This document shows positions 44,256 through 56,200 of a stretch of DNA of 64,000 bases, piece by piece. This stretch comes from Pontibacter harenae. Its GTDB lineage: Bacteria; Bacteroidota; Bacteroidia; Cytophagales; Hymenobacteraceae. The stretch spans positions 62,001 through 126,000 of the forward strand of contig NZ_JAJJWH010000005.1 in assembly GCF_020907245.1 (NCBI RefSeq), given 5' to 3'. A model generated the notes under the pieces. The model saw nothing but the letters and a program-made list of their open reading frames with translations. It ran no database searches and was not told the DNA's origin. A program made the translations under genes and the position numbers. Every line of letters begins with the position of its first letter. The first letter of the stretch is position 1.

Positions 44256-47200
44256 TTATTTTACAAGTGTTACACTTCCTGAAATCGGTTTATCCTGGTC
44301 CGTAAGGCGGATGATATAGTAATAAGCTGCCACTGGCAAGGCTTTACCGTTTTTGGTGCCGTTCCATGCCTCCTTATAGCCCTTCGACTCGAACACCTTT
44401 TCGCCCCAGCGGTTGTAAATTTCCACACTGCAGCTTGGGTAGTATTCAATGTTCTTAATGATGAACTTGTCGTTATGGTCGTCGCCGTTGGCGGTAATCA
44501 CGTTGGCTGGAATAACAGAGTACAGTACCGTTACCGTAACTTCTGCTTCAGCAGTACAGCCTTCTGCTGTTGTAACCGTAACCTTGTAAGTGGTAGTCTT
44601 GGTAGGGCTGGCTGTTGGTGTGGCGCTGTTTGCATCAGAAAGACCCTCAGCAGGTGACCAACTATAGCTTACACCTCCCTGAGCCTCTAACTGCACCGAC
44701 TCACCTTCCTGAATTGTTACATCACCGCTTACTATAGCTTTTGGCATTACTACTATGGCTTTTACCTCCAGGCGGCTAGCGCTGCTGCAGTTATTCTCAT
44801 TGATGGTTTGCACATAATAACTGGTGCTGGCACTAAGGGCAGGCGTTGTAAAGCTGGTGCCTGTAAACAGCTTGTTACCTCCCTGTGTCGCATCGTACCA
44901 TTCAACTGTAACATTAGCGGCTACTGTAGCTGTAAAGGTAACAGAACTGCCAGGGCAGGTGCTAACATCGGCTACAGTTGGTAAAGCTGGCTGCGGTAAC
45001 ACGTCAATCTTAACAGCGGCACTGGTGCTCTCGTGGCAATCGCCAGAGCTAACCACACGCTTAAACCAAGTCGTTTGCGAAAGGGCCGTAGACTGGTAAT
45101 CGATTGTGTTGTTGGTGCCTGAGGCAGGAGCGAAACCTGCGTTGGCGCTCTCTGTGCTCATCAACCAAAGGTAAGTGTACTTGCCGCTGGCACCTGTAGG
45201 AGCAGCGCCTGTAAGTGTAGCTAACTGACCGCCGCAGATGCTTTGGTTGCTTGCTGCAATCGTGTTGTTCTGGATCGGATCGTTTGGTACTACTTCGATC
45301 TTCACCTCGTTGCTGGCAAGTTCTCCGCATAAATCTGATACAATTACTCTGCGGAACCAGGTAGTTTGCTGCAGTGCTGCAGGCTGATAATCGGCTTTGT
45401 CTGCACTTGCGATGGTAGTGAAAGAGGTACCATTCAAGCTCATCTCCCAACGGAAAGTATAGGTTTGCACTGTGTCAGCTGGCGTGTCTCCTGTAACAGG
45501 AGCAGGGGCAGTGTTGTAGCAAACTTCAGCTGATGTGGTTGCTATGCTGTTGCTGGCAATCGGCTGTACCACTTTCACCTCCACTACATTCGACTCTTGG
45601 CTGCAACCTCCTGTGTGGGCCATTCTTCGGAACCAGGTGCTGTTGCTCAGGTTGCCAGGGCTGTAGCTTGCTGCTGTAGCGCCTTGAATATTGCTGAAGT
45701 CGCTGCCGTCGCTGCTGCTTTGCCACTGGAACGTATACTGGTTGTCGTTGCCAGCCTTAGCGCTTGTGCTGCCTAAGGTGGCCGCTGTTGCGCCTGCACA
45801 TATAGTTTGTGCGCCTGCTAGCTGGTTCACGATTGGCTTGCGTAGTTTAATTTCCACTACGTTACTGTAAAGTGCATCGCAGGTACCGCCTGTTACTTTA
45901 CGGCGGAACCAGGTTGTTTTATTAAGCGCCTCAGGTTGGTAATCTGCTTCTGTAGCGCCCGCTATAGCTGTGTACGTACCGTTCGCGCCTGTCTCACTTT
46001 TCTCCCATTGGAAGCTATAGTCGCCGTTGCCTCCCGAAAGAGTAGCTGTAGTCAGGGCTTCTGCTGTTGCACCTACACATATTTCCTGATTTCCTGCGAT
46101 GGTGTTTACGAGCGGCTGCGCTAGCTGTAATTCTATTGCTTCGGAGGTGCTGGTACAGGTAGCGGTTGTTACAACACGTTTAAACCAGGTTCGTTCGCTG
46201 ATGCTCGTGGTATAGCTGGCCTCCGTAGCACCTGCTATTTCTGTAAAGCTGGTGCCGTCGCTGCTCATTAACCATTGATAATTATAGCTGCTGTTGGCTG
46301 GGCTGTCGCTGCTGAGCGTAAAGTTGGTGCCTACACAAACAGGAGCAACTGCTTTCAACACGTTATCGGCTATGGCTGGCGCAACCGTTATGGTTACAGT
46401 GTTACTAAACATCTCACCACAGTTGCCCGTTGTAATCACACGGCGATAAGTCCAGGTGCCAAGCGCTAAGGCTTCAGTTGGTTCATACTCTTCGGTGCTG
46501 GCTACTGTCTCAAATTCTCCTCCGTCCAGGCTGCGTTCCCAGCGGAAGGTCAAGCTGCTAACATCGCCATCTATAGGTTTGCTGCTGGTGAAGCGGCTCG
46601 GTACGCTGTTCTCGCAAAGGCTGGTGCTGGCAGTAGAGATCTCGTTCGTGATGCCAGGCACCACCTCTATCTCCACCACCTCGCTCACTAATTGCTGGCA
46701 AGCACCTGAACGAGCTATACGTCTGAACAGTACTGGTTCCGTAACAGGAGAGCTGAAAGTATAGCTTTGCTCGTCGTTCGTGCCTGGGGCAGGATTGAAG
46801 TTTGTCGCATCATCTGCCTGTGCCCACTGCCATTCGTATGTATAAGCTCCGCTTCCGCCTGTCGGCTCGGAGCCAGAAATCATGTTAGGTATAGCTCCTG
46901 CACAAACTGCGCCATCTGTATAGCTAATGCTGTTGTTGGCCAGCACAGGTTGTACTTCCACAAAAACAGTATTCGACATAGCCTCACAAGTTCCTGTGCG
47001 TACCTCACGGCGGAACCAGGTAGAGGTGCTAAGTGCAGCAGGAGTATAATCCTGAGCTGTTGCACCCTCAACTACTGTGAAACCTGTAATGCTGCTCTCG
47101 GTGCTGGCGTACCACTGATAGCTATAGTTGGCATCACCGTTTCCAGTTAATTCCGCAGGTGTGCCCGTGCCACAAAGGGTCTGGTCGCCCGAAATAGTGT

Positions 47201-50200
47201 TATTAGCCAGGGTGCTTCCTACTTCTATTGTCACTTCGTTCGAGATAGAGGTACATCCTCCTGAGCTAACCACTCTTCTGAAAGTAGTTGTTTGAACTAA
47301 GGCTGTCGGTGTATAATGCTGCTGATCATTCGTGCCCGCTGCTGCTGCAAAGGCTTCGTTGCCTGTGCGCTGTTCCCACACAATGCTATAGCTGCCGTTA
47401 CCGCCTGAGATGCTACCAGTAACTTCACCCGCAGTTCCTCCTGTACAAATGGTTGCCATGGACGCTGCGATGCTGTTGCTGATGGCAGGAGCTATCGTTA
47501 CGTTTACCGCAGCTTTCGGACCTGCACAGCCTAAGGCGTTTACAGCCTCTACATAGTAAGTGGCATCTGCATTTAAAACCGCTGTTTCGTAAGTCGCACC
47601 CGTGTGCAGCAAATGGCCGCTGGTGTTGTACCACTTGTAGCTTAGCCCCTGTGCTGGATTTGCAACAGCAAGCGAAGCAGTTTGGCCTGCACACGTAGTG
47701 GCGTCAGCTGCAACAGGGGCAACAGGCGTTGGTGTTACTTCTATTTTAATGACGTTAGATTCAGCGGTACATCCTTCTTCTGAGTAAACCACTCGCTTAA
47801 ACCAGGTGGTTTGGTTAAGAGAAGTTGGCGTGTAGCTTTGGGAAACAGTGTCGGTTACAGACTCAAAGCCTGTGGTGGCACTGGTGGTGCTGGCGAACCA
47901 TTCGTAGGTGTAAACACCGCGGCCTCCGCTTGGTTTGGCTCCCGTTAAGGTACCTGGTGAACCGCCTTCACAAACAGCTGCCTCTGGTGTTGTAATATTA
48001 CCTGCTACCAATTCTGGCAACACTGTAGCCGTTACAGCACTACGGTTGCTCGTGCAAACTGACTCACCTGCAAGAACAGCCTCCACATAAAGCGTTGTAG
48101 TTACTGTCAGGCTTTCGATGGTGTAAGCAGTGCCTGTGGCTAAGACAGTGCTAGAGCTGTTGCTGCTGTACCAATTGTACGTATAAGCTTCATTAGCATC
48201 TTCTACAGATAAGGTTACACTGCCACCTGAACAGGCAGCCGCATTGGCTACCACTGGTGCTGCAGGAGCTGTTACAACTGTTACCTTTACTACATTGCTC
48301 ACTGCTTCCTGGCAAGTAGCTCCTGATGCTTTTCTGCGGAACCAGGTGTCTTGCACAAAGCTGCCTGTCGGGTTGTAGTTCTGCGCGTTGTTTGTACCTG
48401 GAGCAGCTGTATAATCCGTGCCGTTTTGGCTAATCTCCCACACGTAAGTATAAGCGCCGCCGCCGTCAGTTGGTTTGGTACCCGTTATAGTGGTTGGGGT
48501 GCTGCCACTACAGATAATCTGCTCACCGCTGATGCTGTTGTTGGCCAAAGGTGGCGTTACTGTTACGGTAACTTCCGTACGATCACTTGTACAACCTGTA
48601 GCACTTGTAGCTTCAACATAATAAGTGCTGGTAGCCGTAAGATTAGCAGCTGTAAAGGTATCACCTGTATAAAGCAGGTCTCCTGTTTCGCTGTACCACT
48701 TGTAAGTATAAATACTGCTGGCTGTAGCTGTTAACGTTGCACTGCCGCCGCTGCAGGTGGTGGTCGTACCACTTATCTGTGGAGCCGCTGGCAGCATTTC
48801 TGTCTCAATCTTTACAATGTTAGATGCAGCTGAGCAAGTACCATCTTTTACTTCCCGCTTAAACCAGGTGGTTTGTGTAAGGGCAGTTGGCTTATAGTCT
48901 TTGGCTGTGGCACCGCTGATGGAGACAAAATCGTTTGGCGATCCTGTTGTGCTGGCAAACCACTGGTAAGTAAGGTCTTCTGAAGAAACATCATCTCCAG
49001 TGATCGTGCCTGGCGCTGTACCCACACAAACAGCCGTCTCTGTTGCCGTGATAGTACCGCCTGCCAACGCAGGATTTACCGTTACTATCACCTCTGTTTT
49101 GCTGCTGGTGCAATTGGTGGTGGCAGCTACAAAGTAAGAGGTAGAAGTAGTAAGGCCTTGAGTTGTGAAACGAGTTCCCGTACCCACTACTGCGCCTGTG
49201 GCATTGTACCAGGTATAGGTCGTGTTTCCAGATGGAGAGCTTACGCTTAGTTCCGTTGAAGCGCTGTAGCAGATGCTTGCATTAGCTACAACTGGAGCTT
49301 GTGGCGATGGCGCTACTGTTACCTTCACTACATTGCTTACATTTTCCTGGCAGCCTGCTGAAGTTACTTTTCTTCTGAACCAGGTGTCTTGAATAAGAGC
49401 TGCGGAAGGTGTATAGTTCAGTTCATCTGTTGTGCCTGTCGCAGTGGAGAAGTCTATTCCGTTTTGGCTGCTCTCCCACAGGTAAGTATAGTCTCCGCTT
49501 CCGCCATTAGGTGTAGTGCCTGTTAAAGCTGCCGCTGCAGCACCGTTGCAGATGGTTTGGTTTCCGCTGATGCTGTTGCTGCTGATAGCAGGCGTTACAG
49601 TAACGGCTACAGCTGTTCTTTCTGAGCTGATGCAGCCATTGCTGTTTACTGCTTCTACAAAATAAGTGACAGAGACAGTGAGAACTGGCGTGGTAAAGGC
49701 TTGGCCTATGTGCAGCAGGTTGCCCGCTGTGTTATACCAGTTATAAGTATCTTCTGTGGCCGTAGCAGTTAATGTTGTCGAGCTGCCACTGCAGATGCTT
49801 GTCAGGCCACTAACTTGTGGAGTGGCTGGCAGCGTTATTACCTCCACTTTTACCACATTTGATCCAGTTTCGCAGCTACCAGTGCTGATCTCTCGCTTAA
49901 ACCAAGTTGTCTGGCTCAGGTTTCCTGGGGCATAGTCTTTAGCAGTAGCCGCGCCGATGGCTGTGAAACCTGTGCTGTTACCTTCTGTGCTGGCAAACCA
50001 TTGATAAGTAAAGTTGTTGTTGCCATCTCCAACCAATACAGCAGCTTCGGTTCCTAAACAGATAGTTTGATTGCCTGAGATGCTGTTGCTGGCGATGCCT
50101 GGAGTGACAGTTATGGTTACTTCGTTTGATACAGTTTCGCAACTCGCAGAGCTAACTTTTCTTCTGAAAGTGGTTGTCTGCTGCAGTGTGCCTGGTGCGT

Positions 50201-53200
50201 AGGCCTCAGCGGTATTTGTACCTGTGGCAGGCTCGAAATTGCCGTTGCCAATACGCTGCTCCCATAAAATAGTATATGTGCCGTCGCCACCCACCAGGTT
50301 ACCTTCTATAGTGCCTGCGTTGCCGCCTTGGCATAAAATAGGAGTGGAAGCGGTAATGGTATTTGTTAAGGCAGGAGTCACAGTTACTGTCGCCTCTGCC
50401 CTTGGGCTAATACAGCCTGTGGCATTTTCTGTCTCTACTGTATAACTGGTAGTAGAAGAGAGAGCAGGAGTTGTAAAGCTGGTACCCGTATAAACTAATT
50501 CTCCTGCTGCATTAAACCAACGGTGCGTGCCGCCTGAGTTGCTTACAGTAAGTATGGTGCTGCTGCCCTGGCAGATTTCAGTTGTGCCTGCTATAGTAGG
50601 AGCAATTGGCTGCTGCTCTACTGCTACCTGCACTACATTAGATTCTGACTCACATTCACCTGACGTTACTATTCTTTTGAACCAGGTGTTCTGGTTTAAA
50701 GCCTCTGGTGTGTATGTTTCGGTAGAGGCTACTAAGGTAAAGCCTGTGGTGGCGCTACTGGTGCTGGCAAGCCACTGGTAAGTATAGCTGCCGTTGCCGC
50801 CTCTAGGTGCTTCACCTAATAACGTTCCAGGAGTTGTTCCGCTGCAAATTTCAGCTTGAGGTGAAGTAACGGTGCCGCCAGCTAATGCAGGATTTACGGT
50901 AACCGTTACTTCTGTGCGGCTGCTGGCACAGTTGGCAGTTCCTGTTGAAGAAGCCTCTGCATAGTATGTAGTTGTAGCTGAAAGTGCAGGCGTGGTAAAG
51001 GTTGTAGCGGTTTCTAAAAGTGTGCCGCTGTTGCTGTACCATTTGTATACAACTCCGTTTGCTGGGGAAGTAACTTGTAAGGTGGCTGTAGCACCTTCGC
51101 ATACAGTAGCGTTGGCTACAACTGGGGCTTCCAAAGCTGATGCAACTGTAATTTTTATGGTGTTGCTGCTAACTTGCTGACAATTGGCAGAACGCACGGT
51201 TCTTCTGAACCACATGTTTTGTGTTACGGCTCCGAGAGGTGTGTAGTGCTGCTCATTATTGGTTCCTGCGGCATCTGCAAAGTCAGTTCCGTTTTGGCTT
51301 GCTTCCCACAGATATGTAAAGTTTCCGTTTCCGCCTGTTGGTGTGCTGCCTGTTAAAGTTGCTGATGTGCTGCCGCTACAGATGGTCTGCTCACCGCTGA
51401 TCGTGTTGTTTGCAACGGCAGGTATAACGATAACAGATACTGTAGTTGAAGCGCTTTCACAACCAGTGCTGTTCTGTGCTACAACTGTGTAGGTGGTGCT
51501 TGTACTTAAAGCTGGAGTTTCGAAAGCTGTACCTGTGTTCACAAGCGAGCCCGCCGTATTGTACCACTTGTAAGTTAGGTTTTGGATCGAACTTGTAACT
51601 GTAAGTGAGGCGGTTTGGTTTGCGCAGATGCTGGCGTTTGCTACAACAGGTGCTACAGGTGCATCCACAACTTCAATCTTCTCTGCGCTTGACTCTATCG
51701 TGCATTTGCCAGAAGTTACAGTGCGTTTAAACCAGGTTGTTTCATTTACAGCTGCTGACGTGTAATTGGCTCCTGTGGCGTTAGGTATAGCGTTAAAACC
51801 TGCTGTTGCACCTGTTTTGCTGGCGTACCATTGGTAGGTATAGTTGCCATTGCCACCAGTTGGAGTTTCTCCTGTAATAGTACCAGGTGCTGTTCCTTTG
51901 CATACAGCGGCAACAGGTGCGGTAATCTGGTCTCCTGCTGTAAGAGGAGGCGTAACAGTTACAACTACCTCTGTTCTGTTGCTAGTGCAGGCAGTTGCTC
52001 CAGAAGCAACTGCTTCAACATAATAGCTGGTAGAAGCATTAAGAGCAGGTGTGTTAAAATTGGAACTAGTGTGGATAGCCTGGCCGCTGGTGCTGCTGGT
52101 GTACCATTTATAGCTTACACCATCGCTTACGTTTTCTACAGACAATGTTACGCCTGCACCAGCACAAACAGAAGCATTTGCTACCACTGGTGCAGCTGGT
52201 AACGGTGCTACCGTTATTTTAATTAAGCCGCTAACAGATTCTTGGCAAAACTGACCCTTTACTTTTCTGCGGAACCAGGTGTTTTGGGTAAAGCTACTCG
52301 AAGGGTTGTAATCTTGGGTATTGTTAGTGCCAGGGGCAGCTGTAAAGTCGGTGCCGTTGGTACTAACTTCCCACAGATATGTATAGGCACCTGCTCCGCC
52401 AGTTGGCTCAGAACCTGTAAGCGTTGCCGCTACATTTCCGTTGCAGATGGTTTGGTTTCCGCTAATGGTATTATTTGCAACAGGTGGTACCACAGAAATG
52501 GTAACAGTTGCTGCTGTACCCTCACAACCTGTTTCGTTTACGGCCACTACAGTATAGGTCGTGTTGGCAACTAGGGCAGGTGTGGTGAAAGTAGCTCCTG
52601 TAAAAGCTAAGTTATCTTCTTTATACCACTTATAGGTATTTCCGTTTCCTGAGGCAGTTAAGGTAGTAGTACTACCGCTGCAGATGGTTGTAGTTCCTAC
52701 TACTTGTGGGGCAGTAGGTAAGCTGGTTACCTCCACTTTTATCACGTTCGATTCTGCGGTGCACTCACCTGACACTATAGTGCGTTTGAACCAGGTGGTT
52801 TGTGCAGGAGCAGTCGGAGTGTAGTCTTTAGAAGTAGCGTTGGCAATGGCTGAAAAGTCTACTGAGTTGGTGCTGCTGTACCATTGGTAGCTGTAGGTGC
52901 TGGCTCCGTTGCCTGTTAGTGTACTTGGGGTGCTGCCAGGGCAGATGCTTTGGCTTCCTTGTATACTGTTGCTGGCGATGGCTGGTGTTACGTTGATGGT
53001 TACTTCATTCGATACACTGGAGCAGCTACCAGAACTAACTTTTCTTCTGAAGGTAGTTGTCTGGTATAGTACGCCTGGTGTATAGTCTGCTTGTGCATTA
53101 TCGCCAGGAGCAGCTGTGAACGTGTTGTTACCAGTTTTCTGTTCCCAAACAATTGTGTATGTGCCGTTGCCGCCTGTTAAGGAGCCGCCAATAGTTCCTG

Positions 53201-56200
53201 GGGCTTCGCCTTCACAAATGCTGGCTTTAGCTACTGCAACAGTGTTAACTAGAGCAGGAGTAACAGATACAGCCACTTCGGTTTTTAGACTGATACAGCC
53301 ACTGGCGCTTTCAGCTTCAACAAAAAAGCTGGTGCTGGCTGAAAGAGCTGAGGTAGCGAAAGTGGTGCCTGTATGAACCTGAGAGCCATTGGAGCTGTAC
53401 CAGCGGTATGTATAACCTGATGAAGCTGTGACAGACAAAGTAGTAGATGAACCACTGCAAATAGAAACTGTACCTGCTACAACAGGTGCTGCTGGTAAGG
53501 CTTCCACATTTACTTTCACCACATTAGACTCAGCTGTGCACTCTCCAGAGCTAGCTACCCTTTTAAACCAGGTAGTTGCGCTCAGGCTTTCTGCTGTGTA
53601 ATCTGCTGCTGTTGCTTGGCTTATTTCTGCGAAACCTGCTGTGCTGCTTGTGGTGCTGCTGTACCATTGGTAAGTATAGTTGCCATTTCCGCCTGTGGCT
53701 GCCGATCCTGTTAATTTGCCTGGTGAAGTATCTGTACAGATAGTTGCCTTTGGTGTGCTTATACTTCCTGCTGCCAATGCTGGCGTTACGGTAACAGTTG
53801 CTTCAGTTCTGCCGCTGGTGCATTGAGAGGTTGTGAAAGCCTGTACAAAGTAAGAAGTGGTGGCTTGCAAGGCAGGAGTCGTATAGCTGATTCCTGTGGC
53901 AAGTTCCAGTCCTCCAGCGTTGTACCATTTGTAAGTAATGCCTGCTGCTGCATTGCTGACTGTTAGTTGTGCCGTAGCACCTGAGCAAATGGCAGTATTG
54001 GTTACTATAGGTGCATCAGGCAGAGGTGCTACGGTAACTTTAACTTCAGCACTAACGCTTTCCTGGCAGGTTCCGCTACTTACCTTTCTTCTGAACCAGG
54101 TATCTTGAGTAAGAGCTGAGGAAGGTTTATAGTTTAGTTCATCTGATGTGCCTGTTGCAGTGGAGAAATCTGTTCCGTTCTGGCTTACCTCCCATTGATA
54201 GGTATAGTTGCCGCTTCCGCCAGCAGGCTGTGAGCCTGTAAGAGTAACTGGGGTAGCGCCGCTGCAGGTGGTTTGGTTTCCGCTGATGCTGTTGTTGCTG
54301 ATAGCAGGCGTTACAGTAATAGCTACAGCTGTTCTTTCTGAGCTGATGCAGCCATTGCTGGAAAAAGCCTCTACATAATAAGTGGAGTTACTGGTGTAGT
54401 TGCTCTTAGCGTAAGTATTTCCTGCATGGAAAGCTGTTCCGCCAGTAGCTACTGTGTACCAATTGTAAGTAAGGCCTGCTTCTGGCGCAGTTACTTCTAA
54501 AGTGGCGCTGTTGCCAGTGCAAATGGTAGCACTAGCAAGCTGGGGTGCCGCAGGAATAGCAAAGATAGTAACGAGCTGCTCCGTTTCTGTGGAAGTGCCA
54601 CACTCGTTACGAACGCTTAATTTAATAGTATAAGTACCTGCTGAGGGAAAAGAGATGTTTGGAGACGCAGAACTGGCTGAGGTGCCTCCTGTAAAACTGG
54701 CATCTTTATCCACCGCCCAGGTATAGGCATTGATGCTGCCACCGTTTGAGTTGAACACAGGCTTGTGCTTGCTGTCGGTGCCGTTGAACGTTAGCGTCTG
54801 TGGGCCGCAGTAACTCTGGCTGGCAGGTAAGACTGCTGTTGGCTCACCTTTGATAGTAATCTGTTTAGACGTTTGGGTGTCGTAGCAGTTATTAGATTTG
54901 GTAGTCAGGGTAATGGTATAGGTGCCTTCTTTTGAAAACCTGAATGTTGGATTTGAGCTTGTCAGGGTTCCGCTGCTAAGGGTGTAGTTAGTGGCAGGAG
55001 AAACAGCCCAGCTATATCCGATGGCGTTCGTAGAGCTGTTGGTCATAGCCACATCGGTGTTTTTACAAAAAGAGGTGGCATTAGCAGGTGTAGAGAAACT
55101 CGCTACTGGCGGCGGTAGCACAACAAACTTTTTAGTTACAACACGCGATCCACAGTTAGGAGTACTAACCATCAAGCTTACATCATACTCTCCAGGAGTT
55201 GAAAATTTAACGCTTGCATTTTCCCAGTTTTCATCCAGAGATACTAACGTCCAGCCTTGGGCGGGCGAAATGCTTCCCGCATAAGTAACACTGCAGTTCT
55301 GTTCCTTAGAAGTAGTATTTGTAAAGTAAACCGTTTCGCCCACACAAATATTTAACTTGCCTGTGCTGAACGTGAAATTTGGAATGGCCTGCTTGCTGAT
55401 CACAATACCTGTTGCTTTTGCCACAGGCGAGGTGCCGCACTCGTTTTCGGCTGTACCCGTTAAAGTAAATGCTCCGTTGGGCTTGCTGCAGGAACTGCTG
55501 GTAAAGGTGTGGGTGATGGCGGCTGGTAACGTTTCCTGAGTAAACTCATACGGAGCAGAGCCATCGTCAAAAGAAAAGGTGTATTTTGTTCCAGCTGTGT
55601 TGCCCTGGTAGTTACTTAACGGGAAACTATAAGTTACAGAGGGAGCCTCGGGTGTTAAGCATGCTGTAGTGCTGGCAGGCTTGCTGATGGAAAAGCTAGG
55701 AGTTCTGGAGTTGATAACCGTGTAGTACTTTGTGCCTACGCAGTTGCCGTTACGGCCACCTAAAGCCGAAACACTTAGTATAAACTTTCCTAGGGTAGTG
55801 TAGGTATGTGTGGCAGTTGTATAAGAGGCGGGTAAGGTTTGCGTGCTTCCATCGCCCCAGTTTATAGTATAGCCAACGTTAGAATCTTTGGTGGTAGACA
55901 TGTTCACCACCGTTAATTTATAACTTGAGTTTGTAGCTGTACCGCAGTTCATGAAGGGAGTATCTGTGGTAGTAGCATCTGCTATGGTAGGGTCAGGCAT
56001 GTTGCCTACCGTAATGTTCATGACCTTCGTGCTTGTACAGCCTGAGACATCTGTTACTGTTAATTTAACAGCAAACGTTTGGCTACCTGTTGATAGCCCG
56101 AAAGCATTAAATTCGTGGTTCGGGTTCTTGTCGCTGCTGGTGTTAAAATCTCCAGCGGCAGGGTCTCCAAAATCCCAGGCATACTTTACAATATTACCCG

